From the NCBI GenBank assembly GCA_964016985.1, contig OZ024826.1:74387182-74451181 (forward strand): a stretch of 64,000 bases of DNA, read 5' to 3'. The notes below the pieces were generated by a model, which saw only the letters and a list, made by a program, of their open reading frames with translations, did no database searches and had not been told where the DNA came from. The stretch comes from Anodontia alba (taxonomy: Eukaryota > Mollusca > Bivalvia > Lucinida > Lucinidae). This document shows, in pieces, positions 11,320 to 21,145 of this stretch. A program made the translations under genes and the position numbers. Each line of letters starts with the position of its first letter. The first letter of the stretch is position 1.

Positions 11320-11553
11320 TGTTACGAACGAGCACTCCTACCTTCGGTTATCTACCTTGGCAGATTACGCATAGCTTCTAAGTATATATTCAATCTCTGA
11401 CAACTGCGTCAGGGAGTCGACTCTTCGACTCTTTGGCTCAGTGGTTAGAGCATTGGATTTTTATCCGGGAGGACCGGGTTCGATTCCCACGTCAGGCGTG
11501 GAAATTTTTTCAGCTATGCTTCATTCCTTTGTTACGGCTTTCATGTCGTAAGA
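11320..11553 (+). repeat. 3' LTR of the TRIM
   Basis: 234 bp. It differs from the 5' LTR at about nine positions plus two small indels, several of them within the tRNA-like part. Confidence 0.85.
11427..11497 (+). other. tRNA-Lys-like sequence in the 3' LTR
   Basis: Box A TGGCTCAGTGG (11434-11444) and box B GGTTCGATTCC (11477-11487); both fit the Pol III consensus, box B better than in the 5' LTR. The anticodon arm reads TTGGATTTTTATCCGG, also one base short, but by a different base than in the 5' copy, so the ancestor probably had an intact 7-nt loop with TTT. Confidence 0.7.
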
Positions 11554-12428
11554 ATAGATTGTGGCTACTCGTTTGAACCGCCTCACCGAGGCGGTTCTAA
11601 CGAGTACCCACAATCTATGTTTTTGAGCTGAAATAAGAAAAATAATGTATACCCCTGTAAACCACAGTTTTACTATATAAAAGTGGGGTTTAAGGGGGTC
11701 AAAATTATAAAGGTATGTTTTCGTGATGGTAATTAAGTGTGATTGTAGTCTCAAGAAGAACATATATACACAGAAATAAAACTTTTCGCAGATGATTGTA
11801 TTTGCTATCGTGGAATTAGAGATGCAGAGGACATTGAAATTTCAGAAGGATATAGAAAGATTAAGATGGTGGGCAAGAAAATTAGATATAAGATTTCAGC
11901 CTGTTAAATGCAATATAACGCAGATAACTAGGAAGAGAACAAATAAAATTGAGGCTTCTTACTTACAGATGACCTTTATTATCGCCCCTCTCTCATTAGG
12001 CGCAGTAGAAACCATCACTCATTGACTTTTCGGACCCATTGAAAGAACTGGCATTTACAAGGACACATTCTTCCCTGAAACAATACGAGATTGGAATGCT
12101 CTTCCAGATTCGATTATTTCCGCCGAAGGTGCAGACGATGGTGTGGCTAGGTTTACCTCTTTGGTGAGAGCTAGGCACTAATTTCCCATATTACAGGTCC
12201 TGGAATGAATATCATAGACGCGTCACCAGTAAAAAGTAGATTCAGATTCTGATTGTCAGATACACTTATTGTTATTTTGTAATATAATGTTGGTATCTTA
12301 TTGAAATAAAACTCCATTCTAAAATATTATTAAACGAAATTGAAAGCTGGAAAATTTTGAACAGTTTTATGTTTTTTTTTGTTTTTGTTTTTTTTTTGTT
12401 TGTTTTTTTTTTGTTGTTGTTTTTTTCT

Positions 12429-12496
12429 ATTCAAACACAATCATCTGCGAAAAGTCTTATTTCTGTGTATATGTTTTTTTTTTTTTTTTTTTTTTT
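12429..12496 (-). repeat. Inverted LINE fragment plus poly-T
   Basis: 12429-12473 read on the minus strand repeats the LINE segment at 11763-11805 that encodes the FADD motif, with a few changes. A T run follows. It is probably a small inverted duplication or a second insertion. Confidence 0.6.
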
Positions 12497-12792
12497 CAAA
12501 GTTGCTAAGTTTATTTAGAGACATTTCAAATTTCCGGGATCATCCGAAACTGCACTCTGTTCGGATGGGAAACAACACGGATACTTGAGATTAAGAGAAT
12601 GTTCTGGCCCAAACTGATCTTTTGCATATAGTTTTTCACTATGGGCTTCACTTTCTCCAGAACACTTCTGGTAACCATAAAACATGTTTAGAAACTTCTA
12701 GACAGCCTTTGAAAACGTCATATTTTATGATTACAACAAAAGTGTTTATATAAGACATAAGTTTCAAAGAAAGAAAACGTACCTACGGATGT
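12497..12792. other. No supported feature
   Basis: No coding or repeat signal apart from the CCGGGATCATCCG word near 12533. Confidence 0.4.
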
Positions 12793-12862
12793 TGGCGCCC
12801 AACGAAGATTCAGATCAGCCTGCACGTTCGCTCAGTCTGACCAGAATTTTCACTTTAGAGGC
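12793..12862. repeat. P2 palindrome, degenerate
   Basis: Diverged copy of the hairpin family with core GATTCTGATCAGACTGCGC; here GAAGATTCAGATCAGCCTGC faces a mutated second arm. Confidence 0.55.
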
Positions 12863-13234
12863 GAAACAATTCATTGAAGTCGTATCGTATCACGATACTT
12901 TTTCTAACGATGATACGCCCAAAACTACAATTTCCAAAGAAACTGATAGCTTTAACATATTCCAAGACTATTTTTATAATACATTACAAAGATACAAAAT
13001 GTTACTGAAATACACTGATCACTTACATGTATATGACAAACAGGGGTATCTTACACAGGCATTGTTACACAAGAATGACCTTCTGAGATGTTTTTGAACC
13101 TGTTTTCCAAGAGTATAATATTCAAGCTGTGACTTATGCATGAAATAGTATCGTGATACATATCGTATCATGAGGCAAGTATCGCGGTACGTATAGTATC
13201 GTGAGGTGACTGTATCATTACAGCTCTAACAGTT

Positions 13235-13325
13235 TTTTCATGCGGACAACGAAGACGCTGATCAGACTGCGCGTATGCACATGTTGAGTTAAGTCCTCGT
13301 TGGGTGTACATGCCAAAAGGTACAT
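13235..13325. repeat. P2 palindrome, degenerate
   Basis: Begins GCGGACAACGAAGACGCTGA; the second arm ends TCCTCGTTGGGTGTACATG. Same family as 29568-29735 and 62064-62290. Confidence 0.55.
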
Positions 13326-13457
13326 TTTCTCATGTTGTGACTCATATAATATGACACACAACATATAGGAAAACACACACCATATGTTTTCGTGGAGAAA
13401 TAAGAAGACATCAGTACATTAATATCTTATCTACAGCGATGACTTAAAAGTACTCAT

Positions 13458-13513
13458 TTCACATAGGTGCGTTAACGTATTGCCAAAGTCAATACGTTAA
13501 CGCACCTATGGGA
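13458..13513. repeat. Perfect hairpin at the edge of a minisatellite
   Basis: CATAGGTGCGTTAACGTATTG and its complement are separated by 7 bases. The outer part of each arm (CACCTATG) is itself the minisatellite word, so the hairpin marks where the array starts. Confidence 0.8.
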
Positions 13514-14038
13514 AATGTGTACTTCCAAGTCACCTATGGGAAATGTGTACTTCTAAGCCACCTATATAAAATATGTACTTCTAAGCCACCTATGTGAAAT
13601 GTGTACTTCCAAGCCACCTATGTGAAATGTGTACTTCCAAGCTACCTATGTTAAATGTTACTTCCAAGCCCCCTATGTTAAATGTACTTCCAAGCCACCT
13701 ATGTGAAATGTGTACTTCCTAGCCACCTATATAAAATATTTACTTCTAAGCCACTTATGCGAAATGCGTATTTCCAAGCCATCTATGTGAAATATGTACT
13801 TCCACGCCACCTATGTGAAATGAGTACTTCCAACCAACCTATGTGAAATGTGTACCTCCAAGCCACCTATGTGAAATGTGCACTTCCAAGCCACCTGTGT
13901 GAAATGTGTACTTCCAAGCCACATATGTGGATTGTGTACTTCTAATCCTTCTATTGAAGTGTGTACTTCTAAGCCACCTATGTGAAATGTGTACTTAAGC
14001 CACCTATGTGAAATGTGTACTTCTAAGCCATTTTTACA
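13500..14038 (+). repeat. Minisatellite, about 28-bp unit, roughly 19 copies
   Basis: Unit words GCCACCTATGTGAAATGTG and TACTTCCAA repeat throughout with substitutions and small indels. Confidence 0.9.
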
Positions 14039-14320
14039 ATCAAGCTATTGCACGACCCACAGAAAGGTAGTCCGACCGACCGTAAGGTTGTTCTTCGGAG
14101 TGTGTTCTATAATCGACTGGCGAGTCCGTCCGTCCGTCCACGGTCAAATAACATAAATACTTATAACTCTTGAACCGTTGAGAATAGTTTGATAACTTTT
14201 TTTCACACACAGAATGATACCACAAGATCTAGCAAATGACATTTTTCTTAGCCCGAGGCTAAATAGAGGCAAAACAAAATATGGAAGACCTACAACCATA
14301 TGGGAATTCTGAAGCCTCGA
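14039..14320. other. No clear feature; short GTCC microsatellite
   Basis: Contains GTCCGTCCGTCC (about 14124-14139) followed by sequence of the TAACTCTTGAACCGTT type, reminiscent of the tails of the long tandem elements further right, but not classified. Confidence 0.35.
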
Positions 14321-14448
14321 GGAATTGAATGGCTAAGGATAGAAATTATTATTAAGCCTAAGAAAATACTATTCAGTTTATTCTACAGAGCATCCAATGC
14401 TAATGCTTGTTACTTCGAGGAACAAACAATGGCAAACAGATTCTAAAC
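14321..14448 (+). pseudogene. LINE endonuclease fragment
   Basis: The + frame reads GIEWLRIEIIIKPKKILFS followed by LFYRASNANACYFEEQ. This resembles the apurinic endonuclease domain of LINE ORF2, where a strand with E and W precedes the YRxPxxN motif and a conserved F. The fragment is short and closes at a stop near 14448. It is not joined to other LINE pieces. Confidence 0.55.
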
Positions 14449-14895
14449 GAAATGAGCCCTGAGAGAAATGAACAAACTCACAAAGCTGAAAACAACTCAA
14501 GTGTGAAGTTTTCTTGGACAGTTAGCTGATTTCGGCCAAGTAGGTCTCAACAATGACTCTCATATGAAGTTCCAAAACCCCGGAATAGGTCCAGGAAGGA
14601 CCAGAAAATATAAATTGTATTATATTGAAGTACGGAGAGACGTTGTAGGCCACCATACGACATTGATACTAGCTGTAGTGAAGAGGAATTGATTCTAAAA
14701 GAAATGACCTTTGAGAGCAATGAACACACTCACAAAACTGAACGCAGCTGAAGTCTCAGCATAGCTAGTTTCGACCAATTAGGCATCATCAGCGAGCCTC
14801 ATGTAAATTTTGAAAAACTCTCGGAATAGTTTAATGATCACAAAGGACCAGAAAACATACATTGAAGTACGGGAAGACGTTCTACACCAGGGGCG
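14440..14895 (+). repeat. Two-unit direct repeat, about 250 bp
   Basis: GAAATGA(G/C)C..TGAGAG(A/C)AATGAAC sections occur near 14449 and 14700, with matching downstream GGACCAGAAAA(T/C)AT parts. A third partial copy is near 20490-20545. Confidence 0.6.
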
Positions 14896-15108
14896 GATTC
14901 AGGCGGGGTTTGCGGAGCGACTGAGCCCCCACCCCACCCATTTGACTCAAAATGTCATTTTCATTGAAACTTTTTGGATAAATCTGATAAATTTGGGATA
15001 CAGTATTTACCCTAGATATTATACCCCTTACACTCTTTCCCTTAAACTTCTCTTTAACAAGTCCGCTTTACTACCTATGAATGAGTGTAAAATTGCTGGA
15101 TGAGTGGC

Positions 15109-15170
15109 AGTGTAGACCCTAATCAGACGCCGCGTTCTGCGGCGTCTGATCTGGGTCCACGCTGTTTACT
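15109..15170. repeat. P1 palindrome
   Basis: Hairpin with the core GATCAGACGCCGC, arms ending AGTGTAGACC / GGTCCACGCT. See the copies at 58417 and 63240. Confidence 0.8.
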
Positions 15171-15394
15171 CAGGCCTATCCGAATACGTAGAGTAAGTAC
15201 GGTAATATGATTAAATCGAATCCCCTCAGAAATCCTCCTGGATACGCCCTTGTACACAACACAATTGCAATAACCGTCATAAAAACATAGAAGAACTACA
15301 ATAGAGGAAGCGTCTTATAACAGTCAAGACCTACACTTGCCTGAACTCGCGCTTATTCATCAAATGAAACATTAGTAAGTCATTCAAGACCATT

Positions 15395-15935
15395 GAATGG
15401 GTGTCGGGCTAACACTGAACAAATCTTGCTATTGTATCAAACATCCATTCAGGTATCAATTAAATCCATCCAGGCAATTAGAAAATATAAATATTCAAAA
15501 AGCTTTTAAACGTGTTCTGTTTCAAAATATTCAGTCCATGACCTTGACCATAAAGTCACTGAAAGTGGGAGGAACTGTACTAAACAAAACTTTGGACCAG
15601 TATCTAACATCAATTCAAATATCAATAGAATCCATCCAGGCAATCAGGAGACATATGTATAGGTCTTGAAGAAACTTTTCTATTAAACGTTAACATTTTA
15701 GAATATGAAAAAACATTCTAAGTTTATAACCTTGACCTAAAGTGGGGTGGGAAGGGGTGGGTGATGGTGATAGTACAGAACAACACTTTAGATTATTTAG
15801 CATCAGTCCAAGTAGCAACTAAATTAACTTGACGTAAAAATTTTTCAGAGGGTAGTAGCTTTCTAAGTCCATGAGCTTGACCTAAAATCATTGAGGGGTG
15901 CGACTTGTACTGAACAAAATTTTGGACCTGGAAAG
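15395..15935 (+). repeat. Degenerate tandem repeat, about 190-210 bp unit
   Basis: About three units sharing CTGAACAAAA.TTTGGACC, TATCAAT..AATCCATCCAGGCAAT and CCATGACCTTGACC. Strongly diverged from each other. Confidence 0.6.
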
Positions 15936-16224
15936 ATGTCGCAAATATGTAGAAGTAAAAAGAAGGAAATATTATAGAGCAATTCATAGTCCCACTTCGG
16001 CTTCGCATTTTTGTCGAGTTACAGATGTTTTCTTTCCTATTTATTGCTTGTTAACAGTTCTTTGGTTAAGAATAGCGTATTTTTAACTAGGCTCGCCTCA
16101 ATACAAACGCTAGTGGCAAATTCTTTGCCGTCTTGGTGAAATTTAACCCTTTTCGCAAACAGCCATTGTTTATATTTCCACCACTTTTCCGGCTAGTTTA
16201 GTTTTCAGCAAGTGTAGTAATTAA

Positions 16225-16410
16225 TGATAATCTGACAGTTGTCAGTTTCTGACAGTTGTCAGTTTCTGACAGTTGTCAGTTTCTGGCGAAAGAATGTGCA
16301 CAAATACTGATTAACCGCTCAGAGGAGGACCTGGCCTGTGCAGGAAAAGTACTGACCGGCTCGACATGACCCTAATGGGTTGACTGGACCGTAAAACCTC
16401 AACTTAATCA
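16225..16410 (+). repeat. SINE-A 3' part with internal triplication
   Basis: Starts with three copies of an 18-bp unit, TGACAGTTGTCAGTTTC, then the SINE-A body (GGCGAAAGAATGTGCAC) and tail (TCGACATGACCC, CCGTAAAACCTCAAC). The tRNA-like head is missing. Confidence 0.75.
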
Positions 16411-16851
16411 TTCTGGCGAGCTTGTACAATTTTTAACGCATCACAGTTGGCTGAATAACATCTGAAGTTGTGAATTCCAGAACCTCTGTTAATTAATGAA
16501 GCGTCATTAATTGGGTGGTTAAATGGCTGCCAGCGTCTGTGGCAGACTGAACTCTTGAATGTTATCAGATAACTTTGCAACAACTATATTGTATTCTGTG
16601 TAGTTTGGGACAAACAAAGTATATATAGTCTGTGTAGCATGGCACAAACAAAGTGGAACTTGTCTCTCTGGAGCTTAGTACTTGGACCGGCATGCCTGAA
16701 ATACTTTTGTGCCGCAAGCTTAAAAGTCCTTTGGAAACAATCCACATGCGTAAATGGACTAACAGTCCTTGGCAAATGTCCGCAATACTCTATGTCGTCC
16801 AGGGTATAAAACATCGCATTGTTCCTGGTACTGGTAGGTGACAATGAACTT
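16411..16851. other. No clear gene; part of a diverged repeat
   Basis: The segment near 16800-16850 (ACCATCGC... TGGTAGGTGACAATGAACT) also appears inverted near 20400-20440, so both are parts of one old repeat. No coding signal. Confidence 0.35.
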
Positions 16852-17060
16852 GACCCATTTATGACGAGTGGGCCTTTCTAGCTTAACTGTTTGGACCGCC
16901 CATTTTCAATAGAATGGGTGTTTGGTTAGTTTTTATTAATACCATGTTTTATAAAATTTCCTGTAAATAATACAAACAGTGTAGATCCTGATCAGGTGCC
17001 GCGTTCTGTGACGTATGATCTTGGTCAAAACTATTTGCCAGTGTCCCTTTTATGGGACCC
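16852..17060. mobile_element. P1-type MITE, degenerate
   Basis: Has GACCCATTTATG near its left end, the P1 hairpin (16975-17040, mutated), then CCCTTTTATGGGACCCTA. Same plan as 62661-62884. Confidence 0.6.
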
Positions 17061-17079
17061 TATGCTTTTGTTGGTTTAG

Positions 17080-17225
17080 AATTTAGCGGACCATTCAACA
17101 CTATTAAGGTCATATCGAGCCGTCAGTTTACCTAACCACAGGTTCCTAGACAGGCTTGGTCCTCTAAGCGGTACTTGTGTGCACATTCTTACGCCAGAAA
17201 CTGACAATTGCCCTTCTTGAATCAA
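17080..17225 (-). repeat. SINE-A fragment
   Basis: Minus-strand copy of the SINE-A middle and tail region (GCACATTCTTACGCCAGAAA, GGTCATATCGAGC). The tRNA-like head is absent. Confidence 0.7.
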
Positions 17226-17298
17226 GGGACGCTAGGCAATTATGAGTTCATTAATTTAGGACCTCGGTATCGATTCGGCACATGTAAAAGTTTTGACA

Positions 17299-17340
17299 AA
17301 AAAAAAAAAAAAAAAAAAAAAAGAAAAAAAAAGAGAAATG
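17299..17340 (+). repeat. Poly-A tract
   Basis: A run with two G interruptions. Confidence 0.9.
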
Positions 17341-17770
17341 AATAAATATAATCTTACCCGATATAAGGATGGCGGAAAAGGCTTTCACACTTTACATAAG
17401 AACTATGATGGAAACTTGAATTTTCCAAACAAAAATTAGTATTGTTCTAACTCCACCGCCGACTGCGGTTTGTGCAGTGAAACAGTGTTACATGGACACA
17501 AGGCAGTGCAGTTGGATTCATGTGAAATATGGATACACAATGATGCTGATGATTTGTTGTTTAACGTCCCTTTCAACATCGTTTAAATCATTTCTAGACG
17601 ATAAAAGGGTGATAATGAAAGGCTCTGTACAATGAAACGCCGTACTTAATTGACACTGCTGGCTACACAAGCCGTAATCGGCTGTGTAGTTAGAAAATAA
17701 GGTAAGAACTTCGTTGAATTTTATGTCACATCTGTGAACAAGCGCCAGAAGAATTAGAAAAGTTTTTTTT

Positions 17771-18019
17771 CAGAAAAAAAAAAACAACAACAAAAAACAA
17801 CAACAAAAAACAAAAAAAACAACAACAACAACAAAAACAAAAAACAAAACAAAAAAAAAAAAAAAAAAAAATGTCCCCCATCCCCATCCCACAAGAATTG
17901 TCATTCTTGTACGCAACACGTCATCTCGTCCTGTTCTACATTTATACCAAGCATCATCAAAATATTCCGAAGGGTATTCGTGTTACAGAGCAGAGACAAA
18001 AAAAAAAAAAAAAAACAAA

Positions 18020-18056
<37 letters not shown>

Positions 18057-18110
18057 AAACAAAAAAAAAAAAAAAAAACAACAACAAAAAAAAAAAACAA
18101 ACAAAAAAAC
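17771..18110 (+). repeat. A-rich (AAC/AAAC) low-complexity blocks
   Basis: Two blocks, 17771-17870 and 17997-18110, of A with occasional C. They flank and interrupt the first unit of the 166-bp array. Confidence 0.85.
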
Positions 18111-19183
18111 TGTTCTTCATTACTACCAAGTATCATAAAAATATTCCAAAGAGTGTTCAACTTACATAGCGGACATGAAATCAATGCATAATCACTGTCA
18201 AATATAACGAAATGAGATAACAGCAAAAGTAAGAAAGGCAGAGTTGTCATTCTCATAAGGAACTGTTCAACACGTCGTCTTGTCCTATTCTACATTTCTA
18301 CCACGTACCATCAAAATATTCTGAAGGGTATTCGAGTTACAGAGCAGACAAGAAATCTATTTCAAACAAAACAAAAGAAGATAACTCCAAAAAGTAAGAA
18401 AGGCAGAGTTGTCATTCTTGTAGCGACACGTTGTGTGGTCCTGTTCTACATTTCTACCAAGTATCATAAAAATATTCCAAAAGGTCTTTGACTTACAGAG
18501 CGGACACGAAATCAATGGATAAATTATCAAATATATAACAAAGGTAGATAACGCCAAAAGTAAGAAAGGCAGAGTTGTCATTCTTGTACGCGACACGCCG
18601 TCTGGTCCTATTCTACATTTCTACCAAGTATCATAAAAATATTCCAAAGGGTCTTTGACTTACAGAGCGGACACGAAATCAATGGATAAACTGTCAAATA
18701 TAACAAAGGGAGATAACGCCAAACGTAAGAAAGCCAGAGTTGTCATTCTTCTACGCGACAAGTATCATTAAAATATTCCAAAGGGTCTTTGACTTACAGA
18801 GCGGACACGTAATCAATGGATTATCACTGTCAAATATAACAAAGGTAGATAACGCCAAAAGTAAGAAAGGCAGAATTGTCATTCTAGTACGCGACACGTC
18901 GTCTGGTCCTGTTCTACATTTCTACTATGTATCATAAAAATATTCCAAAGTGTCTGACTTACAGAGCGGAAACGAAATTAATGGATTGTCATTGTCATAT
19001 ATAACAAAGGGAGATAACGCCAAAAGTAAGAAAGGCAGAGTTGTCATTCTTGTACGCGACACGTCGTCTCATCCTGTTCTACATTTCTACTAAGTACCAT
19101 CGGGATATTCCAAAGGGTATTCGAGATACAGAGCGGACACGAAATCTTTTTCAAATAACACAAAGGGGGATAACTCCAAAAGT
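17875..19183 (+). repeat. Tandem array, 166-bp unit
   Basis: The word AAGGCAGAGTTGTCATTC recurs at about 18235, 18401, 18567, 18732, 18868 and 19034, spacing 166 bp (one unit shortened to 136). Other unit words are CTGTTCTACATTTCTACC and CTTACAGAGCGGACACGAAA. The array resumes at 19669-19775 after an inserted element. Reading frames inside are not genes. Confidence 0.88.
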
Positions 19184-19659
19184 CATCCTCGGTAACCTAG
19201 GTGTGACCCATTACGTTACACTTCATTTATCACCCCCGGGACAACTCGCTTACGTTTCTTCGTCCTCATGAATTATTAATGAGGGCATCTGATTGGTGAT
19301 CTCAGTATTTCCATGAGAAATTTTAATCTATTTTTATCTGGCGTACTCCGCAAATAACGTCATCGTTCTATGTTTGTTTTGCGAATATCCAATCAAATTG
19401 TTCATTGCAATCCAGACATGGTATTAATTGCTGACGAAAACGTTTATCGGGTTTTCCTGAATTATTTTTAGTAACGGAAGAAGAACAAATGAATCTTCCA
19501 CAGAAGAGAGTAGCGCTATGTTAACGACATTTTGATTAGCTATTGAGGTATTCCCCGGTGTTATGAATATTCATAGAAAACGACGTTTCGTCAGTCAGTT
19601 GTCCCAGGGGTGATGAATGAAGTGCAACGTAATGGATCACACCTGGGTTACCGAGGATG
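19184..19659. mobile_element. TIR element with 9-bp target duplication (MULE-like)
   Basis: Inverted ends of about 55 bp begin CATCCTCGGTAACC. The identical nonamer TCCAAAAGT flanks both sides (19175-19183 and 19660-19668), and the surrounding 166-bp array shows the empty site. No transposase inside 476 bp. A 9-bp duplication with long TIRs fits Mutator-like elements (family knowledge plus inference). Confidence 0.85.
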
Positions 19660-19818
19660 TCCAAAAGTAAGAAAGCCAGAGTTGTCAATATTGTATGCAA
19701 CACGTCATCTCGTCCTGATCTACATTTCTATGAAGTACCATCAAAATATTCCAAGCGGAAGTAAGAAGTTTTACGCTGACGCCGACGCCAACGGGATCCG
19801 TCCCCAAAACAATTTGCT

Positions 19819-19821
19819 TCC

Positions 19822-19852
<31 letters not shown>

Positions 19853-19855
19853 ACT
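19819..19855 (+). repeat. Poly-C and (CA)n
   Basis: C run followed by CACACACA. Confidence 0.9.
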
Positions 19856-20164
19856 TTTTTGGTGGGGTTGGTGGGGGGTGCATAATAAGGGATGACATCC
19901 TTGTTTAGCTCAATGAGATAAAACAGTCAGTAAAGTGAAACCAACTGTAAAGTTTTACAGTTTGTAGACTTCAATTAGGGTGGACACTAGGGTGGACGTG
20001 GGTACACTGACGAACGAACGGACGGAAACAATAATACTTATCTTTGTTTGGGGAATCCATGTTTCCATCGTTGTTTTATACACATGAAGTCTAAAACCTC
20101 ATGTCAGGTTATATCAGCTTTTTTTTTTGTTTTTGCAATATTTTTTACATGTACCGCATTGAGA

Positions 20165-20430
20165 CCTAGGACTAGGATTAACCCATATAATAAAAGGACG
20201 CTGGTAAATAGTGTAGACAAAGATCAGACACCACAGAACGCGGCATCTGATCAGGTTCTACAATGTTGGCATTAAATACATGTATCTTATTTTTTATACA
20301 GCATGGTAATAATTAAAACTAACCAGATACCCATTATGTGGGAAATGGGAGGTTGAATAAAACTAGAAGAGCCCACTCGTAATAAATGTGTTATAAATTC
20401 ATTGTCACCTGCCAGTACCAGGAGTAATGC
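20165..20430. mobile_element. P1-type MITE, degenerate
   Basis: The P1 hairpin lies at 20206-20270 (AGTGTAGACAAAGATCAGAC, GCATCTGATCAGG). Flanks contain ACCCATATAATAAAAGGACG and AGAGCCCACTCG, matching the outer parts of the 63240 copy. Confidence 0.6.
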
Positions 20431-20914
20431 GATGTTTGATACCCTGGACGGCAGTATTAGTATTATGTGATTATGGACATTTGCTATGATCCTAAAAGGA
20501 ATGACCCACGGGAGCAATGAACACACCCACAAAATTGAAAACTCACTGAAAGAATTATCTAGTAAAATTTACTAGTTTGATTAGTACTTGAGCAAACAAG
20601 GCCAGTAACTTACTGTATATACTACTGGGCTAGTCACATTTACTGTCAGCTAGCATACTATTCTATCTATTCATATAATGTTGGATTTGAATCTTTCAAT
20701 ATAAAAATAACTCATTCATTAAAACAGAACAACGGTAACCCCAAAAAAGTTAAATACTTTAATCCATATAATCTTGACTTATGTCATGATGTGGAGGCTT
20801 CAGTTTTACCAACAGTTTTATAACCATTTTGTCATAGAATCAAATAAACACCACACTTAAATGAAATATCTGTTCAACAAATACATAACTGTTCAGAAGT
20901 ATGAAAATGCAACT

Positions 20915-21145
20915 GTGGGCTCGGTGGCCTAGTGGTTAGCGCACTTGACTTTTAAGCGGGGTATCGTGGGTTCGAGAAAATTTTCAGACTATTTGTACGC
21001 CTAGCTCATACTCGACGTGCCCTGGGTTGAGTATAAAGTGGACAGGGCGGCGCTTGGTGACAGACAGCAGCATAACAATCGCCGCTCCCTCTATGTGCCT
21101 CGGCTGCCTGGTAGCGTTAAAAATCCGCACAACAACAATATATAT
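20915..21145 (+). repeat. tRNA-derived SINE
   Basis: Head with box A TGGCCTAGTGGTTAGCGC, an anticodon-like loop CTTTTAA (TTT, Lys type) and box B GGTTCGAGAA. The body runs to about 21145 and ends CGCACAACAACAATATA. Different from the SINE-A and SINE-B families. Confidence 0.7.

Larger units (their letters stand above)
11002..11553 (+). mobile_element. Terminal-repeat retrotransposon in miniature (TRIM), 552 bp
   Basis: Two direct repeats of 235 and 234 bp, about 96 percent identical by eye, enclose only 83 bp. The repeats start TGTTACGA and end TCGTAAGA. The 5' repeat is followed immediately by a perfect 18-base primer-binding site for tRNA-Pro, and the 3' repeat is preceded by a polypurine tract. 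A 4-bp duplication ATAG flanks the element (10998-11001 and 11554-11557), and the empty site is known from other MITE copies. There are no gag, pol or env sequences, so mobility must have come from a partner LTR retroelement in trans. Both LTRs contain a tRNA-Lys-like sequence with Pol III box A and box B. Confidence 0.88.
10893..11728 (+). mobile_element. MITE family A, copy 2, split by a TRIM
   Basis: Starts CATTACGAAAACATGCC and ends GTTTTCGTGATG. The left part (10893-11001) and right part (11554-11728) join to an ordinary family-A element once the LTR element at 11002-11553 is removed. The right part retains the palindrome 11559-11613. Confidence 0.85.
10250..12180 (+). pseudogene. LINE (non-LTR) reverse transcriptase remnant, split by insertions
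   Basis: Three separated blocks on the + strand read as consecutive parts of a non-LTR retrotransposon ORF2. The first, about 10270-10451, gives an RT palm sequence with IDTFILDFEKAF (the LDFxKAF motif carrying the first catalytic Asp), then KLFGYGIGGKT after a frameshift. The second, 10729-10830, continues IDSFLC...VVNGETSEWAPVLSGVPQ, where GVPQ is RT motif 4, and ends in a stop. The third, about 11765-12180, carries LFADDC (catalytic FADD at 11785-11796), then a frameshifted thumb region and a typical LINE C-terminal stretch with ETIRDWNALP. Two MITEs (10452-10728 and 10893-11728) interrupt it. Multiple frameshifts and stops make it dead. The clade (Jockey/CR1-like) was not resolved. Confidence 0.85.

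Noticed and set aside
12789..13097. 102-residue open frame
   Set aside because: Starts inside a P2 palindrome and has no family resemblance.
13500..14038. CRISPR-like array
   Set aside because: Repeats are contiguous without unique spacers and the context is a eukaryotic genome.
17871..18256. Lysine- or phenylalanine-rich open frames
   Set aside because: Produced by A-rich low-complexity DNA on both strands.
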